Below are positions 29,157 through 38,463 of a stretch of 64,000 nt of DNA, piece by piece. The translations under genes were made by a program, and so were the position numbers. Position 1 is the first letter of the stretch, and each line of letters begins with the position of its first letter. The stretch covers positions 133,375 to 197,374 of the forward strand of contig NZ_AQVB01000001.1 of assembly GCF_000372065.1 (NCBI RefSeq), in the 5' to 3' direction. The notes under the pieces were generated by a model, which was given only the letters and a program-made list of their open reading frames with translations, was not told the origin of the DNA and did no database searches. The stretch is from Oligella urethralis DSM 7531 (GTDB taxonomy: Bacteria; Pseudomonadota; Gammaproteobacteria; Burkholderiales; Burkholderiaceae_B).

Positions 29157-29699
29157 ATGCGAATTCAATTTGATAAAGCAGCCTTATTAATTGTGGATGT
29201 ACAGGACAGCTTGTTACCCTATATTCATCAGGCTGAACAGATGCATGCGAAGGTGTTGTGGCTTTGTAAGTTAGCTGAGTATTTAAAACTGCCGACTGTG
29301 ATTAGTGAGCATTGTGTGGATAAAATTGGCGGCACCAATCAGGCGGTGTCTGCGGCTGCCGCAGGCGCTCAGGTTTTTCAAAAACGTAGTTTCTCCGCCG
29401 TGCGTGATGGCTTGGTTGAGCGCACCTTATTAAAAGATAAAGCACATGTGATTGTCTGTGGTATGGAGTCTCATGTGTGCGTATTACAAACGTGTTTGGA
29501 TTTGCTTGCTAAAGGCAAAACCGTTTACCTAGTGCGTGACGCAGTCTCTTCGCGTAAGCGCAGCAATATCAAATTAGCCATGGCACGCCTTAGACAAGCG
29601 GGGGCGATTGTTGTGAGTACGGAAATGGTGGCTTTTGAGTTGATGGCTAGTGCGGATCATCCTAGCTTCTCGTCGGTCTTAAAGCAGTTGATTAAGTAG
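29157..29699 (+). CDS. Isochorismatase-family cysteine hydrolase
   Basis: A 180-residue hydrolase with the family triad: D14 in L-I-V-D-V-Q-D, K76 in F-Q-K-R-S-F-S, and nucleophile C108 in E-S-H-V-C-V-L-Q-T. The short form without an added domain, together with the S-H-V-C-V motif, resembles YcaC-type hydrolases. Natural substrate unknown. AGGAGG at 29146-29151 gives a strong ribosome site for ATG 29157. Probably cytosolic. Followed by a possible weak hairpin. Confidence 0.85.
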   Translation: MRIQFDKAALLIVDVQDSLLPYIHQAEQMHAKVLWLCKLAEYLKLPTVISEHCVDKIGGTNQAVSAAAAGAQVFQKRSFSAVRDGLVERTLLKDKAHVIVCGMESHVCVLQTCLDLLAKGKTVYLVRDAVSSRKRSNIKLAMARLRQAGAIVVSTEMVAFELMASADHPSFSSVLKQLIK

Positions 29700-29709
29700 T
29701 TTGTTGTGC

Positions 29710-29745
29710 TTGAGCAAGTGTTTGCTCGATAACAACTTGCCTCAA
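29710..29745 (+). terminator. Imperfect hairpin after the isochorismatase-like gene
   Basis: TTGAGCAAGT (29710-29719) pairs with ACTTGCCTCAA (29735-29745) with one bulge; there is no good T-run. Weak or non-terminating. Confidence 0.3.
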
Positions 29746-29814
29746 TTGCATTTGACTTATAATTGAGTTCCTTGACAGTCTATCGTTTTTACAGTCTCAA
29801 TTTAAGTTTTCTTT

Positions 29815-31104
29815 ATGGCGCTTCATCCACCTTCTGTGACCGAGCTACTCGTTTATCAATCCAGGCCTCCCTGTCCGCGGCTGAAAATTTATGCCGAGCT
29901 CAGTGTTTTTCTGTTGGGCTTTTTGTGCTTGATTATTCCTAGTGGCTATTCCTATGGCGCAACGTTGTTATTCGTGGGCGGTCTTTATACCTTATTCACT
30001 CATTGGCGAGCCTTGCCGTTGGACCGCTATGATAAGTTGATTCTAGGCGCGGTACTATTATTTGGCGTGCAGGGCCTTGTTAGTTGGCTAATCCATGGCT
30101 TTGATGGGGATGTGGATAAGTTGTCACGCTTTATTTTAGCGCTCCCTGTGTTTTTTCTGATTTATAGGGCACGTCCCTCGCTCCATGCTTTGTGGTTGGG
30201 TTTGGCGTTTGGCGTTTTAGGGGCCTTGCTGTTGGCGCTTTATCAGCGCCTGATTTTAGGTGAGCTGCGGGCGGATGGCTTTAGTAATGCAATTCAATTC
30301 GGTAATTTGGCCATGCTGATGGGGATGTTGTGTTTAGCCGGTTTGGCTTGGGCTCATTCCTTAAGTAGGCATCGACGTAAGATGTTGGTGTTACTTAGCT
30401 TGGCCGCAGTGGCCGGCGTCATCACCTCAGCTTTATCCGGAAGCCGTGGCGGTTGGCTTGGATTACCGATAATTTTAGTGGTGATCTTTGTGGCCTATTA
30501 TGCGATTTTTTCATTGCGGGCCAAGCTATTGGTGTTGCTCTGTGTGGTGTTGGGTGGATTTTTCTTACTCAGTAACCCGCATATCGGGGTCAAGCAGCGT
30601 ATTGCGGAGGCTTATCATGAGATCGCTTTGTTCCAAGACGGTACTGTGCAGACCTCCGTTGGTTATCGTTTGGAAATGTGGCGTGGGGCCATAAAATTAG
30701 CGCAGGAAAAACCCCTTTTCGGCTGGGGCGATGAAGGCTATCAAGAGGGGATGCAGCAATTACGCGAAACTAATCAAATACGCGGTCGTGCCGATCTCTT
30801 TACGCATGCCCACAATGAGTTTATTGATCGCTTAGCCAAGCAGGGTATTACCGGGTTGATAGCATTGATTCTCTTATATCAAGTACCGCTCTGGACCTTT
30901 GCTAGTGCTAAGCGAGCGGCACATTTGCCGACGCGGGCGGTGGCCATGGCAGGGATTCTTTTGTCACTGTGTTATTTTGATTTTGGACTAACACAGGCCT
31001 TTCTAAGGCATAACAACGGTGTGATGGTGTATGTGTGCTATATGATGGTGATTGCAGCTTATTTTAAAGTGATGCGCTTTGAACAAGCAAAGATCAGCAG
31101 TTAG
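29815..31104 (+). CDS. O-antigen ligase family membrane protein (WaaL-like)
   Basis: A 429-residue polytopic membrane protein with about eleven to twelve helices. The Wzy_C-type region contains S-G-S-R-G-G-W-L-G and, in the long periplasmic loop, T-H-A-H-N-E-F-I-D-R-L-A, which carries the conserved histidine of the ligase family. It would join O-antigen or a capsule-like polymer to lipid A-core at the periplasmic face. The surrounding rmlB/rmlC genes fit. An O-antigen polymerase (Wzy) is the alternative. The first methionine (ATG 29815) is plausible; rmlB follows 24 bases after the stop. Confidence 0.8.
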   Translation: MALHPPSVTELLVYQSRPPCPRLKIYAELSVFLLGFLCLIIPSGYSYGATLLFVGGLYTLFTHWRALPLDRYDKLILGAVLLFGVQGLVSWLIHGFDGDVDKLSRFILALPVFFLIYRARPSLHALWLGLAFGVLGALLLALYQRLILGELRADGFSNAIQFGNLAMLMGMLCLAGLAWAHSLSRHRRKMLVLLSLAAVAGVITSALSGSRGGWLGLPIILVVIFVAYYAIFSLRAKLLVLLCVVLGGFFLLSNPHIGVKQRIAEAYHEIALFQDGTVQTSVGYRLEMWRGAIKLAQEKPLFGWGDEGYQEGMQQLRETNQIRGRADLFTHAHNEFIDRLAKQGITGLIALILLYQVPLWTFASAKRAAHLPTRAVAMAGILLSLCYFDFGLTQAFLRHNNGVMVYVCYMMVIAAYFKVMRFEQAKISS

Positions 31105-31128
31105 TGACATTAATCCCATAGAGCAAAG

Positions 31129-32175
31129 ATGATGAAAATTTTAATTACAGGTGGGGCTGGTTTTATCGGTTCTGCCTTGGTCCGTTTTATTATCGAGCAA
31201 CAGCAAGATGAGGTGTTGGTTGTTGATAAGCTTAGCTATGCCGTGCATCCCTATGCCTTAGCGAGTGTTAACGCAGATCCTCGTTACCATTTTAAAAAAC
31301 TGGATATTACAGCGCGGGATGCGTTACAGGAAGTTATTGACGCCTTTAAACCGGATGCGGTGATGCATCTAGCCGCTGAAACCCATGTGGATCGCTCAAT
31401 TGTGGGCGCAGATGCCTTTATGCAAAGTAATTATCTGGGTACCTACGCCTTGTTAGAGGCGGTGCGGCAGTATTGGCAGGCACTGCCCACAGCAAAGCGT
31501 GAGCAATTCCGTTTGCTACATGTGAGTACGGATGAGGTGTATGGTGATTTACCGCATCCGGATAGCGAGCCGAAGGCCAGTGCCTTAAAGTTTACAGAAT
31601 CATCTACCCTTTGTCCCAGTTCGCCTTACTCGGCCAGTAAGGCGGCATCTGACCATTTGGTGCAGGCTTGGCATCGTAGCTATGGTCTACCAACGATAAT
31701 TAGCCGTTGTTCAAATAATTATGGCCCTTTTCAGTTCGCTGAAAAGTTGATTCCCCATATGGTGCAAGCGGCGCTTAAGTTACAGCCATTGACGATTTAC
31801 GGTTCAGGTCAACAAATACGCGATTGGCTATATGTAGACGACCATGTGAAGGCGCTGTATTTATTATTAAGTAAAGCAGAAGTAGGGCAAGTTTATAATA
31901 TCGGTGCGGATAATGAGCATCGTAATTTGGATTTGGTGCAGGCAATTTGTCGTATTCTGGATCAACGGGTACCGCGCGGAGATGGTGCATCTTATGCTGA
32001 TTTGATTATGCATGTGAGCGATCGCCCAGGGCATGATCGTCGTTATGCAGTCGATTCCTCTAAGCTACGGGCAGCCACTGGCTGGGCACCGACGCAGGAT
32101 TTTGAGGAGGGCTTAGCTAGCACCGTCGCTTGGTTTGTGAGGGATTTTGATGCAGCTGATAAATACCGAGCTTAA
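31129..32175 (+). CDS. rfbB: dTDP-glucose 4,6-dehydratase
   Basis: NAD-dependent enzyme converting dTDP-glucose to dTDP-4-keto-6-deoxyglucose. The 348-residue extended SDR has I-T-G-G-A-G-F-I-G-S at the start, the catalytic S-T-D-E-V-Y-G (Thr-Asp-Glu) segment and YSASK (Tyr-x-x-x-Lys), then S-R-C-S-N-N-Y-G-P. The second residue Met gives two adjacent start codons. Its 3' end overlaps rmlC by 26 bases. Also called rmlB. Confidence 0.93.
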   Translation: MMKILITGGAGFIGSALVRFIIEQQQDEVLVVDKLSYAVHPYALASVNADPRYHFKKLDITARDALQEVIDAFKPDAVMHLAAETHVDRSIVGADAFMQSNYLGTYALLEAVRQYWQALPTAKREQFRLLHVSTDEVYGDLPHPDSEPKASALKFTESSTLCPSSPYSASKAASDHLVQAWHRSYGLPTIISRCSNNYGPFQFAEKLIPHMVQAALKLQPLTIYGSGQQIRDWLYVDDHVKALYLLLSKAEVGQVYNIGADNEHRNLDLVQAICRILDQRVPRGDGASYADLIMHVSDRPGHDRRYAVDSSKLRAATGWAPTQDFEEGLASTVAWFVRDFDAADKYRA

Positions 32176-32686
32176 GGGGGTTAAACTACTCAAGCCCGAG
32201 GTGCATTATGACGAGCGCGGCTTTTTAATGGAGTCATTTAGTCGCCAGCGCTACCTATCGCTGCTTGAGCTTGAGCAGGATTTTGTGCAGGATAATCTGT
32301 CCCAGTCAAAGCAGGGGGTATTGCGCGGCTTGCATTTTCAAAAAAACAAACCACAGGGTAAATTAGTGATGGTCGGCTGGGGTCGGATTTATGATGTGGT
32401 GGTTGATATTGCCCCAGACTCACCTACCTTTGGCCGACACCTTGCGGTTGAATTAAGTGCGGAGAATCAGCTGCAGCTTTGGGTACCACCGGGCTATGCC
32501 CATGGTTTTTGTGTCTTAAGTGAATCTGCGCAGGTGCTGTATAAATGCACGGATTACTATGATCCGATGGATCAAGCCGGTGTACGCTGGAACTGCCCTG
32601 ATTTAGCGATTCCTTGGCCCATCAAAGCACCTATTTTATCGGACAAAGATCAGCATTTACCAAGGCTGGCTGCACTTCATCGTTAA
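32150..32686 (+). CDS. rfbC: dTDP-4-dehydrorhamnose 3,5-epimerase
   Basis: Cupin epimerase of 178 residues. The motifs R-G-F-L-M-E-S-F, V-L-R-G-L-H-F-Q (catalytic His) and W-V-P-P-G-Y-A-H-G-F are characteristic. I chose ATG 32150 rather than the in-frame TTG three bases upstream, because GAGGGA lies at a proper distance. It overlaps rmlB by 26 bases, so translation is probably coupled. With rmlB and rmlD it covers three of the four rhamnose steps; rmlA is not in the window. Also called rmlC. Confidence 0.93.
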   Translation: MQLINTELKGVKLLKPEVHYDERGFLMESFSRQRYLSLLELEQDFVQDNLSQSKQGVLRGLHFQKNKPQGKLVMVGWGRIYDVVVDIAPDSPTFGRHLAVELSAENQLQLWVPPGYAHGFCVLSESAQVLYKCTDYYDPMDQAGVRWNCPDLAIPWPIKAPILSDKDQHLPRLAALHR

Positions 32687-32768
32687 TAACTCATTTTTGA
32701 ACTGTCACTATACTGTCAACATCTATCGTTACACTAGCTTTGTTTTTTGATAAAAATTTAGAGCTTAA

Positions 32769-33938
32769 ATGAAAATAGTTGTTGTTGGTACGGGTTATGT
32801 GGGTTTGTCGCTAGCGACCTTATTAGCTAAGCAGCATGAAGTGATTGCTTTAGATATTGACTCAGTGAAGGTCGATTTGATTAATCACAGAACTTCTCCC
32901 TTAGTGGATGCGGATATTGAAGCTTATTTTAAGCAGTATCCGCTTAAGTTACGGGCTACCACCCAAGCGGCAGAGGCCTACCCCGGGGCAGATTATGTGC
33001 TGATTGCTACGCCGACAAACTATGATCCAGAGACAAATTACTTTAATACCGCCTCTGTGGAGGCAGTGGCGGCCGAGGCATTGCAGTATGAACCCGAGGC
33101 TACAATTATTGTTAAATCCACCGTGCCGGTTGGTTTTACCGAGCATCTGAAAGCACAATTAGGCGCATCGAATATTTTATTTTCACCAGAGTTTTTAAGA
33201 GAGGGCAAGGCGCTGCATGATAATTTATATCCATCGCGTATTGTGGTGGGCGAGCGTTCTGAGCGTGCCGAGCGTTTTGCTGAATTGTTGCGGCAGGCAG
33301 CGCTCAAAGAAGCGATTCCCGTCGTATTGACGGATAATACCGAGGCCGAAGCGATTAAGCTATTTGCTAATACTTACTTAGCGATGCGAGTTGCTTTTTT
33401 TAATGAGCTCGATACCTATGCTGCCACCAAGCAGTTAAATACTGAGGCAATTATTCAAGGGGTTTGTTTGGATCCGCGCATTGCTACCCATTACAATAAC
33501 CCGTCTTTTGGCTACGGTGGTTATTGTCTACCAAAGGATACGAAGCAATTATTAGCCAATTACCAAGATGTGCCGCAAAATCTGATTCAATCGATTGTGG
33601 ATTCGAATAGCACGCGTAAAGCCTTTATCGCTGAGGATATCAGCCGACGTCAAGTGACAACGGTGGGCATTTATCGGCTGGTGATGAAGGCTGGCTCGGA
33701 TAATTTTAGAGATTCTTCAGTGCAAGGCGTGATGGAGCATTTGCTGGCCAAAGGCTTGCGTTTGGTGGTGTATGAGCCGATGTTAAAAGCAGCCGAGTTT
33801 CTGGGTTGTCAGCTAATCCATGATTTGCAAAGCTTTAAAGAGCAATCGGATATCATTGTGACTAACCGCCAGAGCTCGGAGCTGGCAGATGTAGCGCATA
33901 AAGTCTATACCCGAGATATTTTTGGTGGTGATGCTTAG
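32769..33938 (+). CDS. ugd: UDP-glucose 6-dehydrogenase
   Basis: Oxidises UDP-glucose twice to UDP-glucuronate using NAD. The 389-residue protein has the Rossmann start [10 protein letters not shown], the F-S-P-E-F-L-R-E-G segment and catalytic C253 in [10 protein letters not shown]. It is of the short E. coli type. It consumes the UDP-glucose made by GalU (37595-38434). Its stop overlaps the convergent deacetylase stop by four bases. Confidence 0.94.
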   Translation: MKIVVVGTGYVGLSLATLLAKQHEVIALDIDSVKVDLINHRTSPLVDADIEAYFKQYPLKLRATTQAAEAYPGADYVLIATPTNYDPETNYFNTASVEAVAAEALQYEPEATIIVKSTVPVGFTEHLKAQLGASNILFSPEFLREGKALHDNLYPSRIVVGERSERAERFAELLRQAALKEAIPVVLTDNTEAEAIKLFANTYLAMRVAFFNELDTYAATKQLNTEAIIQGVCLDPRIATHYNNPSFGYGGYCLPKDTKQLLANYQDVPQNLIQSIVDSNSTRKAFIAEDISRRQVTTVGIYRLVMKAGSDNFRDSSVQGVMEHLLAKGLRLVVYEPMLKAAEFLGCQLIHDLQSFKEQSDIIVTNRQSSELADVAHKVYTRDIFGGDA

Positions 33939-34786
33939 TGCGTGCGTGAAAGCGATTTCTTCCAACGTTTAAAGCGGTTGAAAGCTGGTGCGATCAATGG
34001 ATGGTGCGAGGCACGGATTCTTTTGCCTAGGCGATGACCATTCCGATTTGGTGCGTGAAAGCGATAAATATGCGTGTTAGAGGTGTGTTGAGTATTGCGA
34101 CCGAAGGGATCGGTGGTGTAAAAATACGCAAAGCCTTCACTTTGTGCGATGGCCAAGTAATCCTCGTCAAAATAGCCTTGGGGCCAGCAGAAGTGCTGAC
34201 TACAGGTGCCGAGTTCACGAATAAAGGTTGCTTTAGAATCCCTTAGCTCCTGACGAAACATGGTATTTTTATCAATGCTTGGGTCTAGATCCCAGCGAGT
34301 ATGGCTATGGGTGTGGCAGTGAAACTCAACTAGGCCAGCATCTATCATGGCTTTTACCTCAGACCACCGCAAAATCACCTCATCACTGCAACCGTGCTCA
34401 ATTAGCTGTTCGCATTGTGCATGTTCCGGGCATGGTGGCAGTTCAGCAGGACTTTTGGCGGTAGCTGTGTTGGCTCGAATTTCGCCATGATGAAGCCAGC
34501 CGCTGACGAGAAAAATGGTCGCCTTAAAACCATACTTCTGCAGCAAGGGAAAGGCATAGACCCAATTATCCAAGTAACCGTCATGAAAGGTGATCACCAC
34601 CGCTTTTTTACGAGTTTCGCCCGCCAAGTGAGCGGCGAATTCTGCCAAGCTTAGACTCTCGTAGCCCTGATGTGATAGCCACTGTAATTGTTGCTCAAAA
34701 TGTTCAGGGGTGCAGGCAATAAACCCTGCCTCCGGTCGGATATGGTGATACATCAATACTGGTACTGAAGTCTCTAAAAATTTCAT
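33935..34786 (-). CDS. Polysaccharide deacetylase family protein (NodB fold) with altered motif 1
   Basis: Carbohydrate esterase 4-type protein of 283 residues. Motif 1 normally reads T-F-D-D-G; here it is T66-F67-H68-D69-G70, so the first Asp (the catalytic base) is His, while the metal-binding second Asp stays. Motif 2 is complete as H158-T-H-S-H162-T (the two metal histidines), and motif 3 reads W-P-Q-G-Y. No signal peptide is evident, so it may act in the cytosol on a sugar intermediate. It overlaps the start of the upstream glycosyltransferase stop by 4 bases and belongs to the pgi-glycosyltransferase-deacetylase operon, probably for LPS core or O-antigen synthesis. Confidence 0.82.
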   Translation of the reverse strand: MKFLETSVPVLMYHHIRPEAGFIACTPEHFEQQLQWLSHQGYESLSLAEFAAHLAGETRKKAVVITFHDGYLDNWVYAFPLLQKYGFKATIFLVSGWLHHGEIRANTATAKSPAELPPCPEHAQCEQLIEHGCSDEVILRWSEVKAMIDAGLVEFHCHTHSHTRWDLDPSIDKNTMFRQELRDSKATFIRELGTCSQHFCWPQGYFDEDYLAIAQSEGFAYFYTTDPFGRNTQHTSNTHIYRFHAPNRNGHRLGKRIRASHHPLIAPAFNRFKRWKKSLSRTH

Positions 34787-35889
34787 TTGTTAAGCTCCCT
34801 CAGCCAGTTATGATAGCTGTTTAGTGTAAGTTGTCCAACCCTATCCATGGTAAAGCGCTGATCTGCTACCACAAATTGATAACCCGCTGCACCCATTTGT
34901 GCTCTTAGTTCGGGATTGTGTATGAGTGTTGCTAAGGCCTCGGTAAATGCCGCAATGTCTTGTAGGGGCACTAGCAAGCCACTGACACCGGGATTAATCA
35001 TCTCGGGAATGCCTGTGACGGCATAGCCCACCGTCGGTAGCCTAGCCGCCCCGGCTTCGGCAAAGACGGTGCCGGATGCTTCGGTGTGTGAAGCTAAGGC
35101 AAAAATATCAAAATCACTCAGTAAGGCGGGCACATCATCGCGTCGGCCCAAGAAATGCACCTGTGCATTGAGTCCCAAGTCTGCCGCTTGTTGTTGCAAA
35201 TAAGGGCGTTGAGCGCCGTCGCCAACGATCACTAGGTGCAGTGAGGCCTGTTGCTTGAGTAACGGCGCCATGGCCTGGATGAGTTCATCCATATGTTTAT
35301 CTTTGCGGAGCACTGCTACGCTACCGACAATGACGTCACTCTCGGAAAGCGCTAATTCCTGACGCAAAATAGCGCTGGGCAAAGGCGTGGGTAAATTCAC
35401 TGGCGGTCCGATGACTTGAATATGCTCAGGCGGCACGCCTTTGTGAATTAGCATTTGGCGCACATACTCACTGGGGGTAATCAGTCGTTGTGGGATCATG
35501 CTGTAAGCGAGCAAGGAGTTTATCGGCTTGGCCAAATGCCGTGTTCTGACAACTAACGGTACCCTGGCTAAGCGTGCCGCTAAGCCTGCTCGTAGGGTGT
35601 CTTGGCGACTATTGGTATTGACAACATCATAGCCACGTTCACGCATCAGCCTACGCATAGAAAAAATGGCAGGCCAACTCCGGATGCCTTTACGCATATC
35701 CGCTGTATGCACCTCAAAGCCATCATCTTGTAGGCGTGACACGAGTTCAGCCCCAGGCATACATAAGGCCTCCACCTGCTGACCTTGCTCACGTAGTGTC
35801 AGCATTAAGCGATGGATATAATGCTCTTGGCCGCCGTAGCCTTGGGCATGTTCAGTAAATAAGATATTTAAAGGCCTTGCGCTTGTCAT
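34783..35889 (-). CDS. GT4-family glycosyltransferase
   Basis: A 368-residue glycosyltransferase of the GT-B fold. The N-terminal half has a G-Y-G-G-Q-E-H acceptor loop, and the C-terminal nucleotide-sugar domain includes G-S-V-A-V-L-R-K-D-K, the L-V-I-V-G-D-G segment and the E-A-S-G-T-V-F-A-E-A donor-phosphate motif. Cytosolic or peripheral at the membrane. It sits 18 bases after pgi and overlaps the deacetylase by 4 bases. A role in LPS or surface glycan assembly is inferred; donor and acceptor are unknown. Confidence 0.85.
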   Translation of the reverse strand: MTSARPLNILFTEHAQGYGGQEHYIHRLMLTLREQGQQVEALCMPGAELVSRLQDDGFEVHTADMRKGIRSWPAIFSMRRLMRERGYDVVNTNSRQDTLRAGLAARLARVPLVVRTRHLAKPINSLLAYSMIPQRLITPSEYVRQMLIHKGVPPEHIQVIGPPVNLPTPLPSAILRQELALSESDVIVGSVAVLRKDKHMDELIQAMAPLLKQQASLHLVIVGDGAQRPYLQQQAADLGLNAQVHFLGRRDDVPALLSDFDIFALASHTEASGTVFAEAGAARLPTVGYAVTGIPEMINPGVSGLLVPLQDIAAFTEALATLIHNPELRAQMGAAGYQFVVADQRFTMDRVGQLTLNSYHNWLRELNK

Positions 35890-35907
35890 AAACTATTGGC
35901 TAGCGAC

Positions 35908-37482
35908 TTAGGCTTTAAACTGTTCAATCCAATATTGAGTTGAGCGGTCCAATTCAAGAGGCTTGTGAGGCTGGAATGAGTCCTTGCTTAATCGCTCAAA
36001 AATATCATCAGCGAGCACCTTGCCGAGTTCCACACCCCATTGGTCAAAGGGATTGAGGCCCCAGATCAAGGCTTCAACAAACACCTTATGCTCATACATG
36101 GCCAGTAGGGCGCCAAGTGAGAAGGGTGTGAGTTGTGGTAGCACGATCAGATTGGAGGCTCTGCCACCGGGCTGTTTGCGGTGATGCGCAAGCCATTGCG
36201 CCTGCTCGGGTGCCATGCCTTTTTGCAGATTCTCAGCTTCAGCTTGAGCCGTGGATTTGCCGTGTAACAAAGCTTGGCGCTGGGCTAAGCAATGCGCTAA
36301 GAGTTGCTGATGGTGCTGCTGCCATTGGTGGTCGGCCGTTTTACAAACAATAAAATCGACCGGTGCCCCCTCACTACTTTGATGTAACCATTGAAAGAAG
36401 GTGTGTTGGGCATCGGTGCCGGGCATGCCCCACACGACCGGACCAGTAGCGACATTGATAGACCGTCCTTGGTGGTCGACGGATTTGCCCAGCGACTCCA
36501 TCTCCAATTGCTGTAAATAGGGGATTAAATAACTCAGTCGAGAATCGTAGATTGCAAGATTGCGTGAGCCATAGCCCAATACGCTACGATTAGCTAATTC
36601 TGCTAGGGCTAATTGAATGGGGGCGTTTTCCTCGGGTGGCGCCGTGAGAAAATGCCGATCCATGGCATGAGCACCACTTTGTAAACCAGCTAAAACACCG
36701 GAACCTACGGTTAAGCCTGCGGCCACGCCAATGGTGGACCAGAGTGAAAAACGACCACCGACCCAATCCCAAAAACGGTAGATATGGTGGCGTGGAATGC
36801 CCCAGGCAGCAGCGGCTTCTGGGTTGGCGGTGACGGCAATCATATTATTGCCCGGGTTGACACCTGCGGCTTCAAACCATTCACGTGCACGTGCGGCATT
36901 TTCCATGGTTTCAGCGGTACGGAAAGACTTGGTTGCCACCACCACTAAGGTATCGTGCGGATCCAAACCGGCTAAACCGCCCTCAATGGCGTGACCGTCG
37001 ATATTGGAAACAAAGCGTATGTGGCGCCAAGAACCGGCATAACCAAAGGCCTGTGTGACTAAGCGCACGCCCCAGTCACTACCGCCAATGCCTATATGGA
37101 CAATATTGCGCCAACGTCGATCATTATCGACACGTCGCACCAATTCCAGCATGCGCAAACGCTCACTTTGAACCTCCATGAGGGGCTGTGGTTGGCGCAA
37201 CATTGTATGCCAAGCCGCACGATCCTCGGTGCTGTTAAGATGCTCACCATCAAATAAGGCCTGTCGTAGCGGCTTAAACTTCCTTGCTTCTAATAACTTA
37301 GTGGCAGCTTGGCTTAATTCGGTGGAGCGGCGCTGGGCGCTCAGATCAACCTTAAGTCCGGCGGCGTCTAAAATCACCGTCTGCTCACAGTTGATATTGG
37401 CGCTTAAAACGGCTTGCTTAAACTGCGCCCATTCGGGCAGTTGATCTAAGGGCTCAAGCTCTTTTAATAGCTGGTGTATCAT
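35908..37482 (-). CDS. pgi: Glucose-6-phosphate isomerase
   Basis: Interconverts glucose 6-phosphate and fructose 6-phosphate. The 524-residue protein shows the GIGGSDWG phosphate-binding segment, V-V-A-T-K-S-F-R-T-A-E-T, G-G-R-F-S-L-W-S, and the C-terminal N-P-F-D-Q-W-G-V-E-L-G-K signature with the active lysine. It heads a minus-strand operon with the glycosyltransferase and deacetylase, and is divergent from galU, so glucose-phosphate supply and sugar-nucleotide synthesis are grouped. Confidence 0.95.
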   Translation of the reverse strand: MIHQLLKELEPLDQLPEWAQFKQAVLSANINCEQTVILDAAGLKVDLSAQRRSTELSQAATKLLEARKFKPLRQALFDGEHLNSTEDRAAWHTMLRQPQPLMEVQSERLRMLELVRRVDNDRRWRNIVHIGIGGSDWGVRLVTQAFGYAGSWRHIRFVSNIDGHAIEGGLAGLDPHDTLVVVATKSFRTAETMENAARAREWFEAAGVNPGNNMIAVTANPEAAAAWGIPRHHIYRFWDWVGGRFSLWSTIGVAAGLTVGSGVLAGLQSGAHAMDRHFLTAPPEENAPIQLALAELANRSVLGYGSRNLAIYDSRLSYLIPYLQQLEMESLGKSVDHQGRSINVATGPVVWGMPGTDAQHTFFQWLHQSSEGAPVDFIVCKTADHQWQQHHQQLLAHCLAQRQALLHGKSTAQAEAENLQKGMAPEQAQWLAHHRKQPGGRASNLIVLPQLTPFSLGALLAMYEHKVFVEALIWGLNPFDQWGVELGKVLADDIFERLSKDSFQPHKPLELDRSTQYWIEQFKA

Positions 37483-37594
37483 AAAATTTTGCTACTCGCT
37501 TAAATGATGCTAAAACGCTTTACTTATTGTTATCTGATTTTATATTACAATTGAAGCGTTGAATTCAAATTAGCGATTATATATAAGGATAGTA

Positions 37595-38434
37595 ATGAAC
37601 CCTGTTCGTAAGGCTGTATTTCCTGTTGCCGGTTTAGGCACTCGTTTTTTACCAGCCACTAAGGCAATGCCTAAAGAAATGTTGCCGGTGGTGGATAAAC
37701 CCTTGATTCAATATGCAGTTGAAGAGGCGGTGAAGTCAGGTATTACCGATTTAATCTTTATTACCGGTCGTCATAAGCGTTCGATTGAGGATCATTTTGA
37801 CTTTATGCCCGAGCTTGAGCATGAGTTAGAGCAAAAGGGCAAGCATGAGTTATTAGAGATTGTGCGTGGCATTCTCCCGACTAATGTGAATTGCATCTAT
37901 ATTCGTCAGCCGGCACCTTTGGGTCTAGGTCACGCCGTATTGTGCGCTGAGCCGGTGGTGGGTAATGAGCCTTTTGCGGTGCTATTGGCGGATGATTTGA
38001 TTGATGCCGAGGTGCCTGTGACGCAGCAGTTAATTGATGCAGCCCATGCTTATGGTGGCAGTGTGTTAGGGACCCAGGTCGTACCCCAAGCGGACACTAA
38101 AAAGTACGGTATTATCGCTGGCGCAACGGTGGCTGATGGGGTCAGACGGGTGGAGCAGATTGTAGAAAAACCTGCCCCTGAACAGGCCCCATCGACCTCG
38201 GCCGTGGTGGGTCGTTATGTGTTGGAACCAGAGATTTTCGAGCATCTTCGACACACGCAAAAGGGTGCGGGCAATGAAATTCAATTAACCGATGGCATTG
38301 CCTCCATGCTACAAAGTCGTCAGGTGTTCGGCTTTGATTATGAGGGTGTGCGCTATGACTGTGGTTCCAAAGAGGGATTTTTCCAAGCCAATATCGCTCT
38401 GGGGCAGAAGTATCATGGTTTGAGTCTTGACTAA
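37595..38434 (+). CDS. galU: UTP-glucose-1-phosphate uridylyltransferase
   Basis: Makes UDP-glucose from UTP and glucose 1-phosphate. The 279-residue protein starts with the nucleotidyltransferase signature [14 protein letters not shown], then [11 protein letters not shown], and has I-V-E-K-P and Y-D-C-G-S-K-E-G-F later. AAGGATAG precedes the ATG. UDP-glucose feeds Ugd and glycosyltransferases encoded nearby. tesB follows 29 bases after the stop. Confidence 0.95.
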   Translation: MNPVRKAVFPVAGLGTRFLPATKAMPKEMLPVVDKPLIQYAVEEAVKSGITDLIFITGRHKRSIEDHFDFMPELEHELEQKGKHELLEIVRGILPTNVNCIYIRQPAPLGLGHAVLCAEPVVGNEPFAVLLADDLIDAEVPVTQQLIDAAHAYGGSVLGTQVVPQADTKKYGIIAGATVADGVRRVEQIVEKPAPEQAPSTSAVVGRYVLEPEIFEHLRHTQKGAGNEIQLTDGIASMLQSRQVFGFDYEGVRYDCGSKEGFFQANIALGQKYHGLSLD

Positions 38435-38463
38435 GAAATTGACCATTTGATATTGATATAGCA

